Shown here: positions 9,028 to 18,081 of the stretch, in pieces
How the letters are laid out: each line of letters opens with the position of its first letter
Position numbering within the stretch: position 1 is the first letter of the stretch
Virus record (IMG/VR): IMGVR_UViG_3300030109_001534
Coordinates: 11,821 to 69,489 of that record
Source: a virus
Length of the DNA stretch: 57,669 nucleotides
Strand: one strand, 5' to 3'
Notes under the pieces: generated by a model
What the model was told of the DNA's origin: nothing
Database searches by the model: none
Seen by the model: only the letters and a program-made list of their open reading frames with translations
Translations under genes and position numbers: made by a program

Positions 9028-9062
9028 TATAGGGGGCATTAGTCCCCCTATATATCTTTTTC
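9028..9062 (+). terminator. Rho-independent terminator
   Basis: TATAGGGGG (9028-9036) pairs perfectly with CCCCCTATA (9044-9052) around the loop CATTAGT, and TATCTTTTTCT follows. A nine-base stem with five G-C pairs and a T run, in a 78-base gap with no gene, is a typical intrinsic terminator. It would separate the capsid and decoration transcript from the fibre genes downstream. Confidence 0.8.
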
Positions 9063-9083
9063 TAATTTTAAAACAAATAAACT

Positions 9084-9611
9084 ATGGCTTTAACAGTTTC
9101 AGGATCTCCTACATGTGAGCAGGTCAACATAATTGCAGATTATTATAGCGCTAGTACAAGCGCTACTTTGACATTTGGTGTGGTAAATGCATCAGGAGCA
9201 AATGTATTAAATATAACTTCTCCAAACTTTACAGTAACAGCATCAAGTGGAGCTATTAGTTATCCTTTATTAGTTTCTGATTTATCTATAACTAATGGAA
9301 TTGTTACTGTAATCTCCTATATTGATGGAGCAGAGCAAGACAGAAAATCTGTATTACTACCATGTGATATTGATTGCTGTTTAGCAAAATTAACCAATGA
9401 ACTTATAGACTGTGCTTGTGATTGTGCAAAATGTTCTTCAACTTTAGCAAAAGCTCAAAAAATTATGTTATTACTAAAGTCTTCTGAATATTCACTAAAA
9501 CAAGGAAATACTGTAGGCACAACATTACAAACAGGATATATACAAGACGCACATAATAAATATACTAAAGCAAGAGAGGTTTGTGACAATAGTTGCGGAT
9601 GCGATTGCTAA
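9084..9611 (+). CDS. Virion-associated protein with Cys-rich C-terminal region
   Basis: 175 residues. The N-terminal ~95 residues are a beta-rich, Ig-like or fibre-like segment (PTCEQVNIIADYYSASTSATLTFG). The rest carries a dense Cys pattern: LPCDIDCCLAKLT, DCACDCAKC, then CDNSCGCDC at the extreme C-terminus. This could bind a metal ion or form disulfides. The helical middle AKAQKIMLLLKSSEYSLKQG suggests a packing helix. It lies between the terminator and the giant fibre gene at 9623, which is also Cys-rich, so the two may form one tail appendage. No family can be named. Confidence 0.45.
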   Translation: MALTVSGSPTCEQVNIIADYYSASTSATLTFGVVNASGANVLNITSPNFTVTASSGAISYPLLVSDLSITNGIVTVISYIDGAEQDRKSVLLPCDIDCCLAKLTNELIDCACDCAKCSSTLAKAQKIMLLLKSSEYSLKQGNTVGTTLQTGYIQDAHNKYTKAREVCDNSCGCDC

Positions 9612-9622
9612 ACAAATAAAAT

Positions 9623-12600
9623 ATGTTTAAATTTCCAATATTTTACTATCCAGACGGAGATCAAGGAGGTGGTCAAGAAGAAAATGAAGAATACGGCGAA
9701 GAAAGAGAAAGTCAAGAACAAGAGCAAGACCAACAAGACTCTTCAGACTCAGGCGGTGGTTCTACTACTACTACTGGTACTGCTGTAAATTATGATACAG
9801 ATACAGAGATACAAAGTGATACTCCAGACACTAGAGGAAAAGAAATAACAGGGGAAGGAGAAAAATATTTAAAAGTAAAAGAATATGTAGGGACAAAGTC
9901 TCAGCATCAGAGAAATATGATCTTTGGTGCACCTCCACCAACAGGATTACCTAAACACATACAAATAGTTGCAGGTCCACATGCACCAGGCGGTAGCTTA
10001 ATAGGTCCTAAATTAAGGATTACGGTTAATAAAACTGTAACTATGCAAGATCCACTTACTGGAGTAATTTCTGTGGATCCAGCTTTTGATTCTGTTCAGT
10101 CTATTCAAGATATAACACCAAACAATTCAGGTGCTCCTTACTTTACAAACACCGGACAAGGTCCTGATATTATAGATATGTATGGGTTAGGAGTTCAATC
10201 TTTTCTATCATATCAAACAGGACAAGAGCAATACATAACTTCAAACACTGCTACAGATCAACTTTATATAGAATATGAAAATGACCATGTAGGAGGAGGT
10301 AGTTGTACTACTTTACCTTATTGTCCTTTTCAAAGAAAAATACAAGTAACATGGTCAAGCGGTGATACTAGAGTTTTTGAAATTATTTTACCAGGATGGT
10401 CACACGCAAATCTTGGTAATGGTAGTCCTAGTCATACTACATTTACTAATTCTGTAAGAACAGATGGATGTGAAGGAGACGGGACTACAGCACATGTACA
10501 CACTTCACATTCACAAAATAATATAGGATATACTGGTAATCAGCACAATGATTACATGTATTTAGGATTTTTTAAAACAGTAAATGGTAATAATGTAGGA
10601 TTGCCTAATACTTTTGAGTATAATCTTAGTTGGAATACTACTAAGTATTATGATTTTGATTTTGACTCTAATGGTAGTACTTTTAATTTTGGTGTCTTAG
10701 GTAATCAAGAAAATGATTTTGCAGGAGAACAATATTATAAAGGTATTGTAGCTAATATTGATTCAACACAAAATGTTGCTACTACTGGTAATGAAACTGC
10801 AGACATATGGTTTCCTAATAATATAGTTGGTAATTCTTATGACTATGCAGCAAGTCAGTTATTAAGTCAAGCACAAATAACTGGATTTGGTTTACCTCCT
10901 GCTTTTGATGGTGCAGGTGTTGGACTTAGATTTATGGATGTACATGTATATTCAGAAAAGACTCCAGACTGTACAGCAGTTCCACCAAGTCCAATAACAT
11001 TTACTGTTTGTGATGATAGTAGCGCTTCAGATTATTATTTACTTACAGGAGTAGATTGTAGTAGTAATGATTTAACAGCTTTTGGAACTCCAGCAGTTAA
11101 TTATTTAACAGGAGGTGGTGCAACATTTATATCACAAACACATCCAAATAATTGTTGTACAGATTGTAATGGTTTACAATTAAGTGTAACAAAAGTTGAT
11201 CCAACAATACAAGGAGGTGATGACGGTATAATAGAAGTTACAGTTTTAGATGGAGGTTTTTCAGGAGCAACAGCAATTCCAGGACAACCTTACACTAATG
11301 GAGGAGTAGGAACAGCTACTGGAAATGAAACAGGTAATGGTAGATATGCATGGACAATAAGAGCAAACAGTTTAACAAAAATAGGAGGATTAGGAAGTAC
11401 AGGAACAGCTAATGTAGTAGGGTACGGATATGCAACTCATCCATTAGGAGGTCAAGATTATGTTAATACATTTACACTTGGATTTCAAGAAGATTTAGCA
11501 CAAGATGCAGTTACTACACCACAAAATGCAGCTTTTGCTAGTTTAGGTGTACTAAGCGTTACAATGGGTAGTACAACAACTAATGTAATACCTGCAAGTA
11601 CTGTAAATGGTACAGTAAGTACAGGTTTAATTGCAGGATGTTATCAAATATATGTAAGAGATGAATCTCAAAACGGTGCAGGCTCTACAGTACCTTGTTT
11701 CAAAACAATGGAGGTTTGTTTAGATGATGGTGTAGGTATTGCAGGATGTACAGATAATAATGCAGGTACTAATTTTGGAGCAGCATTAAATTATCAATCT
11801 AATGCAGTAGTAGATGATGGCTCTTGTTTATATTGTAATGCAACTACTGGAGCTTTAATAGATTCATCTGGTAATCTTGCAAATGGAAATGGAGATATAG
11901 CAGCAGGTCAAATAAATTCTATTACAACAACTCCTACAATAAGAACAAATTCAGCTGATGGTATTATTAATATAGGTAATCTTCCAGCAACTACACAATT
12001 TCAACCTTTTATAAATGATGTTGTAGATGCTAATGGAATGTTTAATGGAGAATATACTATACAGTTTTATAATACTACTAGTAAAGTTTTTTGGGATGCA
12101 GCACAAAGCAGTTCAACAGCTAATGATTTAACAAACTTTAGCACAGTAGGTAATTTAATAAACAATGGACAAGGACAATGGCAAGGTAGTTTTACTACAA
12201 CTAATGTAGGTGCAAATTTAAATTATGGTTATTATGCTGTAAAAATAGCAATTAATGATCCAGATGCTGCAGTAGAAGTAGAAGATTGTTTTCAAGTATT
12301 TTATTTTGTAATACCTATAAATGTATGTGTAGACTCAAGTGGTCAATTTGCAACAGCTATTACAAATACAAACTCACCTCCAGGCACATTAATAATACAA
12401 CAGGCGGAAGATATTTTATGGTATTCTAACCCATCAATGTGTTCAATATTAAACAACTTTTGTTGTAATCCACCTCTATTAACAAACCCATCAGGAGTAT
12501 GTGATGTTAATGAATTATTAGCAGAATTTTATTGTGATCCTGTACCATCGTTATTAAGTTTTGAGTTACAACATCAAGATCCTACTAGTAACGCTTTTGT

Positions 12601-14305
12601 TACAATAAATACAAATACTTATACACCTACTAATAGTGCTAGTTATAACTATACTTATACTCAAGGATCATCTATAACTGCTAACACTTTTACAGATGAT
12701 GGTTTTTATAGAGTAATACTAACAAGCTCATACCCTAACTCTGCAGACTGTATACAAACAAGTTCTGTTGTACAAATTACATCTGCTATATTTGGATGTA
12801 TGGATGCAACTGCACTAAATTACGATCCAACAGCTACATGTCCTGACACTTGTGTTTATTGTGTTTATGGATGTACTGATGATACAATGTCTAACTATAA
12901 TCCTCTTGCTACTTGTGATGATGGTTCATGTATTCCATTTGTGTACGGATGTACAGATCCTTTAGCTTTAAATTATTATGCAGGAGCAAATATTGATGAC
13001 GGTTCATGTCAATACGGAGTATTAGGATGCACAGATCCAACAGCTTATAATTACAATAAAAATTGTGCAGGTGTAACAGTAACTGCAACAGTAGATGATG
13101 GATGTTGTTTTTATCCATGTAGTCCAGCTAATCAAGGGCCTCCATCTACTTTTACAACAACGGATGCTACAGGAGGATGTCCAGCAGCTAATAATGATGG
13201 ATCATTTACTATCACTGTGTTAATTATGAATACTGGAGCAATGGCAGGGCAAAGTAAAACAGTACAGTTTTTTGATAACTCTGGTAATTTACTTTACACA
13301 GATCCTACTACATATACTAATGCAAATAGTCCTAATCATCAATTTACTTCTACACTTTCTAATGTAGGTCCTGGAGTTTATTTAGCAGTTGTAACTGATA
13401 ACTTTGGATGTGTAGAAAATATATATGGAACTGTAGGTAGTACTACAGCAAACTGTGGGTGTACAGATCCAAATGCATCTAACTACGACCCAACAGCAAC
13501 TACAGACGACGGATCATGTTTATATCCAGGATGTATAGATCCTAATGCTTTAAACTATGATCCTAACGCATCAATAGACGATGGCTCGTGTGTATATCAA
13601 ACAGTAGTAAACCCTTGTATTCCTGGAAATACTAATTCATTAATTAGTTTATTACAAGCATGTATAGCTAAGAATGGTTTTACGTATTATAACAAATTAG
13701 TTACAGGACAAGCAGATGATTGTTCTATAATGAATGCTTGGAAAGTTATTTTAATAGAATATCTAGTAAGTAAAAGAGGAACAAAGTGTATATACAATTG
13801 TGCAGATTCTGCAACTCCAAATGTATCTACAATTGGAACATGTGCTTCATTATGGACAACAGGAGGACCAGTAACAGGGCTTAATGATCAAGCGCATGCA
13901 GGATCTAGTATAGCAACAGGTGAAGGAACTACAATAACAGATCCTAGTTTATATTTTGTAGCATCAAATACTTTATATTTAGGAGATGTTATAAAAATGC
14001 CTAGTGGTCTTATCTATCAAGTAGTTCCACCAACAACTAGTATTAGTGGTGCAGGACACAATCCTGAAACAGCTCAAGGAGCAAAATCTGGTGCTTGGCA
14101 ACAATGTGTACCAGGTCTACAAGTAACTTCGTTTCCAGACAGTGTAAATTATTTAGATAATTTTAATACATTTGTAGCTAAGTTCTGTGTAGACTGTAAT
14201 ATAGTAGATGAAAATGTGATTAGAAACGTAAAATCAACACCACCATCTAAAAGAGGTAGAAGTGGAAGATTAAGTATAGATGGTATTAACGGTTTAGAAA
14301 TATAA
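9623..14305 (+). CDS. Giant fibre/adhesin-like virion protein with GC[TM]D-DDGSC repeats
   Basis: 1560 residues without a signal peptide, so probably a virion component. Residues 1-75 are acidic, Gln/Ser-rich and low-complexity. The middle is a series of beta-rich Ig-like or lectin-like segments. Repeats of the form GC.D..A.NYDP.A..DDGSC, which resemble thrombospondin type 3-like Ca-binding repeats, occur at about residue 708, as a cluster at 1057-1165, and as two copies at 1277-1325. The C-terminal ~230 residues form another domain (NPCIPGNTNSLISLLQACIA...). The same repeat type builds the secreted protein at 18430. Likely role: long adhesive appendage used in host recognition. The specific ligand is unknown. 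Confidence 0.55.
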   Translation: MFKFPIFYYPDGDQGGGQEENEEYGEERESQEQEQDQQDSSDSGGGSTTTTGTAVNYDTDTEIQSDTPDTRGKEITGEGEKYLKVKEYVGTKSQHQRNMIFGAPPPTGLPKHIQIVAGPHAPGGSLIGPKLRITVNKTVTMQDPLTGVISVDPAFDSVQSIQDITPNNSGAPYFTNTGQGPDIIDMYGLGVQSFLSYQTGQEQYITSNTATDQLYIEYENDHVGGGSCTTLPYCPFQRKIQVTWSSGDTRVFEIILPGWSHANLGNGSPSHTTFTNSVRTDGCEGDGTTAHVHTSHSQNNIGYTGNQHNDYMYLGFFKTVNGNNVGLPNTFEYNLSWNTTKYYDFDFDSNGSTFNFGVLGNQENDFAGEQYYKGIVANIDSTQNVATTGNETADIWFPNNIVGNSYDYAASQLLSQAQITGFGLPPAFDGAGVGLRFMDVHVYSEKTPDCTAVPPSPITFTVCDDSSASDYYLLTGVDCSSNDLTAFGTPAVNYLTGGGATFISQTHPNNCCTDCNGLQLSVTKVDPTIQGGDDGIIEVTVLDGGFSGATAIPGQPYTNGGVGTATGNETGNGRYAWTIRANSLTKIGGLGSTGTANVVGYGYATHPLGGQDYVNTFTLGFQEDLAQDAVTTPQNAAFASLGVLSVTMGSTTTNVIPASTVNGTVSTGLIAGCYQIYVRDESQNGAGSTVPCFKTMEVCLDDGVGIAGCTDNNAGTNFGAALNYQSNAVVDDGSCLYCNATTGALIDSSGNLANGNGDIAAGQINSITTTPTIRTNSADGIINIGNLPATTQFQPFINDVVDANGMFNGEYTIQFYNTTSKVFWDAAQSSSTANDLTNFSTVGNLINNGQGQWQGSFTTTNVGANLNYGYYAVKIAINDPDAAVEVEDCFQVFYFVIPINVCVDSSGQFATAITNTNSPPGTLIIQQAEDILWYSNPSMCSILNNFCCNPPLLTNPSGVCDVNELLAEFYCDPVPSLLSFELQHQDPTSNAFVTINTNTYTPTNSASYNYTYTQGSSITANTFTDDGFYRVILTSSYPNSADCIQTSSVVQITSAIFGCMDATALNYDPTATCPDTCVYCVYGCTDDTMSNYNPLATCDDGSCIPFVYGCTDPLALNYYAGANIDDGSCQYGVLGCTDPTAYNYNKNCAGVTVTATVDDGCCFYPCSPANQGPPSTFTTTDATGGCPAANNDGSFTITVLIMNTGAMAGQSKTVQFFDNSGNLLYTDPTTYTNANSPNHQFTSTLSNVGPGVYLAVVTDNFGCVENIYGTVGSTTANCGCTDPNASNYDPTATTDDGSCLYPGCIDPNALNYDPNASIDDGSCVYQTVVNPCIPGNTNSLISLLQACIAKNGFTYYNKLVTGQADDCSIMNAWKVILIEYLVSKRGTKCIYNCADSATPNVSTIGTCASLWTTGGPVTGLNDQAHAGSSIATGEGTTITDPSLYFVASNTLYLGDVIKMPSGLIYQVVPPTTSISGAGHNPETAQGAKSGAWQQCVPGLQVTSFPDSVNYLDNFNTFVAKFCVDCNIVDENVIRNVKSTPPSKRGRSGRLSIDGINGLEI

Positions 14306-14314
14306 AAAAATAAT

Positions 14315-15760
14315 ATGGCAAAAATAACAGACTTAGGAACTCTAGCAAAAACTTCAGTAGCAAGTACAGATTTTTTACTTGTAACAAGTAGTGCTACAGG
14401 ACAATCTAAAAAATTAACAGTAGAAAGCCTATTTCCAGCTGTATCTACAGCAGGGAGTAGCAGTGAAACATTATATAATAGTGCAACACTAACAAATAAA
14501 AATCAAATAGCTTTTAAAGGTATAAAGAGTGGTGATACAGGTTTACTAACTGTAGGAACAACTTCTAGTAATCTTGTATTAACAGTATTAGAAGCTGGTA
14601 TTGATCTTAGTTTATGTAACAATGCTACATCTGGATTTATAACTGGTGTAGATTTTTCCGGAACAGTTACAGGAGAATGTGGAGTAACAAACGGAGGTAC
14701 TGGTTTATCTACAGTAGCAAAAGGATCTGTACTATATGCAAGTAACACAGATACAATAGCTGCATCAACTGCAATGTCTACAAATGGACAATTACTTATT
14801 GGTAATGCAACTAATGGTTATCCATCAGTAGCAACACTTACTGCAGGAACAGGTGTAACAATAACTAATGCTGCAGGAGCAATTACAATTGCAGCTTCAA
14901 TAGCTAATGCAGAATCAAACATAGATATGCGTAATGCAGCAAATAGTACTACATACAACATAGATTTAGTTGGAGGTACAGCATTTATATCTGGAGATGG
15001 ATCTGCAGAAGGTTTAACAGTAGACAATGACGGTAAAGTATTTATAGGACAATCAACTCCTACAGCAGCTTTTGCTGATAGTTTAAATATAAAAGGAGGA
15101 ATTAGATTTACTAATACAGATGCTCCTACAATAAAACCAACAGCTACTACATCGAGTACAGCTGGACAAGCAGTAACAATTGAAGGTGGTAGTAGTGCAG
15201 GAGCGGCAGCTGGTGCTTTAAATTTAAAAGGAGGTACGGCATCAGGAAACGGAGCAGGTGGAAATGTAGTAATTTGTGCAGGTAGAGATACTTCTGGTTC
15301 TTCTGATGGTAATGTACAACTAAAAACTTACACAGGAGGTACAGAAACTGCAGGATTAACTGTTGCAGCAGAAGGACAAAATGTAACAGTTGATACAGGT
15401 AATTTAGTTATTACTCAAGCAGCTAAAGGTCTTGTACATACAGGCACAGGAACAGTTACACAAGCTTCAAATCACACAACAGGAGTTACAATTAATGCAA
15501 CTTCTGGTAGAATAACATTAGCGGCATCAGCTTTAGCTGCAGCAACTAATGCAGAATTTACTGTAACGAATAGTACAGTAACTGCTAACTCAATTATTTT
15601 AATAACAGTGCAAGATGAGAATACAACTGATAATGCACAGTTAACTGCGTGTACGCACACAATAGCGAGTGGTAGTTTTAAAATATCGTTACATAATCCA
15701 GCGGCTACTGGAGCAACATCAGCCACAGCAAGTAAAATTCACTTTTTAGTGATTAATTAA
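14315..15760 (+). CDS. Fibre-like virion protein
   Basis: 481 residues, almost entirely Ala/Gly/Ser/Thr/Val/Asn-rich. It starts MAKITDLGTLAKTSVASTDF, a typical phage-fibre start that presents DLxxxxxxxxxDFLLV. The middle has GTAFISGDGSAEGLTVDNDGKVFIG and repeated GGSSAGAAAGALNLKGGTAS elements, as in beta-helical fibre shafts. The C-terminal ~110 residues (ASNHTTGVTINATSGRITLA...SKIHFLVIN) look like a compact tip domain. It follows the giant adhesin with only nine bases between them. Tail fibre or head fibre is the best reading; receptor specificity is unknown. Confidence 0.55.
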   Translation: MAKITDLGTLAKTSVASTDFLLVTSSATGQSKKLTVESLFPAVSTAGSSSETLYNSATLTNKNQIAFKGIKSGDTGLLTVGTTSSNLVLTVLEAGIDLSLCNNATSGFITGVDFSGTVTGECGVTNGGTGLSTVAKGSVLYASNTDTIAASTAMSTNGQLLIGNATNGYPSVATLTAGTGVTITNAAGAITIAASIANAESNIDMRNAANSTTYNIDLVGGTAFISGDGSAEGLTVDNDGKVFIGQSTPTAAFADSLNIKGGIRFTNTDAPTIKPTATTSSTAGQAVTIEGGSSAGAAAGALNLKGGTASGNGAGGNVVICAGRDTSGSSDGNVQLKTYTGGTETAGLTVAAEGQNVTVDTGNLVITQAAKGLVHTGTGTVTQASNHTTGVTINATSGRITLAASALAAATNAEFTVTNSTVTANSIILITVQDENTTDNAQLTACTHTIASGSFKISLHNPAATGATSATASKIHFLVIN

Positions 15761-15785
15761 TTTATTAACCAAATTCATATAGACA

Positions 15786-16196
15786 ATGAAAAAAATTAAA
15801 GCAAAAAATGGTGAGTGGGTAAATTTATCAAACCACCTACCAACATTAACAAAAGTAGAAGGTAAACAATTTGCAACAGCAGTTGCAAATAACATTTTAA
15901 TACTAAGAAATTCTCTATCACATTTAGAGGGTATTTTAGTAGCTACTCCGGAGTTTGCAGAGTTAGCTGCAAAAATGAAACCTTACGAAAATAAAACGGA
16001 TAAAAAATCTTTAGCAGCAGTTAAAAAACTGCAAAAAGATTATAAAGAAGTATTAGAAGCTAGACAAGCTCAAATTGACGAAGTTAATACAATATTAGCA
16101 GAAGAAGTTGAGATAGAAGTAGCACCTATTACTGAAGATATTTATCCTGATAATATAACAGCTGAACAAATAATAGGCTTACAAATACTTAGATAA
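15786..16196 (+). CDS. Small helical protein of unknown function
   Basis: 136 residues (MKKIKAKNGEWVNLSNHLPT...). Residues about 30-100 are helical with heptad-like character (LAAVKKLQKDYKEVLEARQAQIDEVNTIL). The C-terminus is acidic with IGLQILR. There is no signal peptide, membrane segment or known motif. It lies after a fibre gene and one base before the outer-membrane-protein gene at 16198, so it could be a fibre assembly helper. That role is a guess from position. Confidence 0.45.
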   Translation: MKKIKAKNGEWVNLSNHLPTLTKVEGKQFATAVANNILILRNSLSHLEGILVATPEFAELAAKMKPYENKTDKKSLAAVKKLQKDYKEVLEARQAQIDEVNTILAEEVEIEVAPITEDIYPDNITAEQIIGLQILR

Positions 16197-16197
16197 A

Positions 16198-17256
16198 TTG
16201 AAGAAAAAATTACTTACATTTATATTAATAGTTATTATAACTTCTTGTGTAGCACCAAAGAAGTGTTGTGGACAATTAGATCTTAAAAAAGCATTTAAGT
16301 TCTCAACTTTCTATGCATCTGTAAACGGAGGTACATCTTTATCAAATGAAGATGTATTCTCTGTTAATACAGGAATATTACAACAAGATGTTATTACTAC
16401 ACCTTATGATTATAATCTATCTTTAGGAGTTAGAAAAATAGCTAGGTTTGGTTACGAGAATAGAGCAAATACGTTTTATGATGGTACAGAAACTAGTTGG
16501 TCAGACGGTGCTAATGTAGGTAAAGTATCTGGTTTAGAATTTTTATTTGAAGCTAATTATAAAAGACAGCAAGGTGTAGACTACTTAGATCAGCACCACT
16601 TTATTAGATTTGTAGCAGATAATTATATTTTAAAAGGAGAATATTTAGAAGATGGTTTTGCAGATATTAAATACTTTGAGACATCTCAGAGATATAGATA
16701 TAAAGCAGATAATAAACTATCTTTTAATGTTGGACTTGTACAAAGATTATCAGAGCCTTATGGATATGATCCTTTAGCAGATTGGATGTTAGATAATGGT
16801 AATTTACATTACACTTATTTAGCAATACAAGAAGGATATGCAATAGATGTATTTAATAGTGAATATAGAGATCCTCAAGGTAATATTGTTGCAACAAGTA
16901 AAGAAGTTTGGGAGGAAGTAGTAATCCCAAATGTATTATATGATTATTCAGAAAGAAAAAGAAACGAGCTAGAAAATACTATACAACACTCTGTAGTATT
17001 AGGATTTGATTTTTATTATTATAAGAAAAACTTTTGGACTCACAGTTGGGCTAACTTAATGCCATATCATTTAGATAACGGTATATATTCTTACGAGAAA
17101 TATAACGACGGACAATGGTTAGACTATTCTGGAGGTTTAATATTTGGATATAAATACAATAAAAATCTTGGTACATTTATAGAAGGTAAATACAATAAGT
17201 ATTGGAACAGAGAATGGTATGATTTTAAATTTGGAATTAATTATATAATATTTTAA
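16198..17256 (+). CDS. Phage-encoded exported barrel-like outer-membrane protein (possible lipoprotein)
   Basis: 352 residues from a TTG start at 16198. This start is chosen because it preserves the export signal KKKLLTFILIVIITSC; no nearby ATG does. ITSC at 14-17 fits a lipobox with Cys17, although CCGQ a few residues later could instead be a signal peptidase I site of the -GQ type common in this host group. The mature part has alternating aromatic/polar strands (YDYNLSLGVRKIARFGYENR, WLDYSGGLIFGYKYNKNLGT) and ends in ...WYDFKFGINYIIF, a C-terminal Phe as in outer-membrane barrels. I recall similar proteins in uncultured marine phages, but have not checked. Probable role: modifying the infected cell's surface. 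Confidence 0.55.
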   Translation: MKKKLLTFILIVIITSCVAPKKCCGQLDLKKAFKFSTFYASVNGGTSLSNEDVFSVNTGILQQDVITTPYDYNLSLGVRKIARFGYENRANTFYDGTETSWSDGANVGKVSGLEFLFEANYKRQQGVDYLDQHHFIRFVADNYILKGEYLEDGFADIKYFETSQRYRYKADNKLSFNVGLVQRLSEPYGYDPLADWMLDNGNLHYTYLAIQEGYAIDVFNSEYRDPQGNIVATSKEVWEEVVIPNVLYDYSERKRNELENTIQHSVVLGFDFYYYKKNFWTHSWANLMPYHLDNGIYSYEKYNDGQWLDYSGGLIFGYKYNKNLGTFIEGKYNKYWNREWYDFKFGINYIIF

Positions 17257-17609
17257 TGTACACATACGTAATAACACTAGATAGAGTTGTAGATGGAGAT
17301 ACTATAGATGCGATGATTGATCTAGGGTTTGATGTGCACGTTAAAAAAAGAATTAGATTTATGGGTATTAATACTCCTGAATCTAGAACTAGAGATTTAG
17401 AAGAAAAGAAAAGAGGTCTAGCTGCTAAAGCTAGAGTTGAGGAACTGTTAAATAAATGTTCTTGCATTACTTTAAAATCTCATGGCTCAGGTAAATTTGG
17501 TAGATGTTTGGGAGAACTTTTTATTGAATTAGAAAATGAAGCCGTAAACTTAAATCAATTATTAATTTCTGAAGGACATGCAACAGAGTACTTCGGAGGA
17601 AAACGTTAA
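17256..17609 (+). CDS. Staphylococcal-type nuclease (SNase/thermonuclease domain)
   Basis: 117 residues, a compact SNase domain with no signal peptide, so cytoplasmic unless exported another way. Motifs in order: VVDGDT (Asp15 matches the Ca-binding Asp), RIRFMGINTPE (Arg34, Thr40 and Glu42; the second metal Asp of the staphylococcal enzyme is Asn39 here, a variant seen in other family members), and GKFGRCLGEL (Arg83). These cover the catalytic Arg-Glu-Arg set, so the enzyme is probably an active Ca-dependent DNA/RNA hydrolase. Its ATG overlaps the stop of the upstream gene (TAATG). Possible roles: host DNA breakdown or nucleotide scavenging. Confidence 0.85.
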   Translation: MYTYVITLDRVVDGDTIDAMIDLGFDVHVKKRIRFMGINTPESRTRDLEEKKRGLAAKARVEELLNKCSCITLKSHGSGKFGRCLGELFIELENEAVNLNQLLISEGHATEYFGGKR

Positions 17610-17612
17610 AAT

Positions 17613-17792
17613 ATGAATTGGATAAATAGCTGGAATGCTGGAAACAAAAAAGAAAAATATGAAATAAATTTTAGATTAGGTACACTAACTATTCTTGAAA
17701 TTGCATTTTGTCCTTGTGAAATGTGTGAAAACAACGAAGCAAGCTGTGCAAAATTTAGATTTATGGTATTTAATCTTGGATTTGAAATATAG
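17613..17792 (+). CDS. Small Cys-containing protein, function unknown
   Basis: A 59-codon gene between the nuclease and the gene at 17800. It reads MNWINSWNAGNKKEKYEINF and then a segment with CPCEMCENNEASC, whose four Cys suggest a small metal-binding knuckle, and ends FMVFNLGFEI. The gene begins three bases after the nuclease stop and ends in TAG, and no other reading frame of this stretch looks coding. No family recognised. Confidence 0.5.
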   Translation: MNWINSWNAGNKKEKYEINFRLGTLTILEIAFCPCEMCENNEASCAKFRFMVFNLGFEI

Positions 17793-17799
17793 TTGAATT

Positions 17800-18081
17800 A
17801 TGGCAAAAGAACTAAGCGAAGATACAGCAGTACAACTAAGTCTAAAAACATTAGGAGGGGTAGCCTTCTTGATAGCTACCTTAGTTGGTATGTGGTTTAC
17901 ATTGCAAGCAGATATAAACGAAGCAAAGGAACTACCGGTTCCTCCACCACCTGATGTAACTAGAATGGAATTTGATATGAAAGATCAAATGATTCGTAAT
18001 ACAATTATAACTACACAGAAAGATGTAGAAGAAATAAAAACTACTCTTGAAAAAATAGAAGACAAACTATATAACAGATGA
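17800..18081 (+). CDS. Membrane-anchored coiled-coil protein
   Basis: 93 residues: a short soluble start MAKELSEDTAVQLSLKTLGG, one hydrophobic segment (about residues 19-35, GVAFLIATLVGMWFTL), a Pro-rich hinge PVPPPPDVTR, and a C-terminal heptad coiled coil (VEEIKTTLEKIEDKLYNR). This shape is frequent among small phage lysis or envelope accessory proteins in marine phages. Its stop overlaps the next start (ATGA), so it is probably translated with the exported thioredoxin-like protein. A holin or spanin-like role is possible, but there is no specific motif for either. Confidence 0.5.
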   Translation: MAKELSEDTAVQLSLKTLGGVAFLIATLVGMWFTLQADINEAKELPVPPPPDVTRMEFDMKDQMIRNTIITTQKDVEEIKTTLEKIEDKLYNR

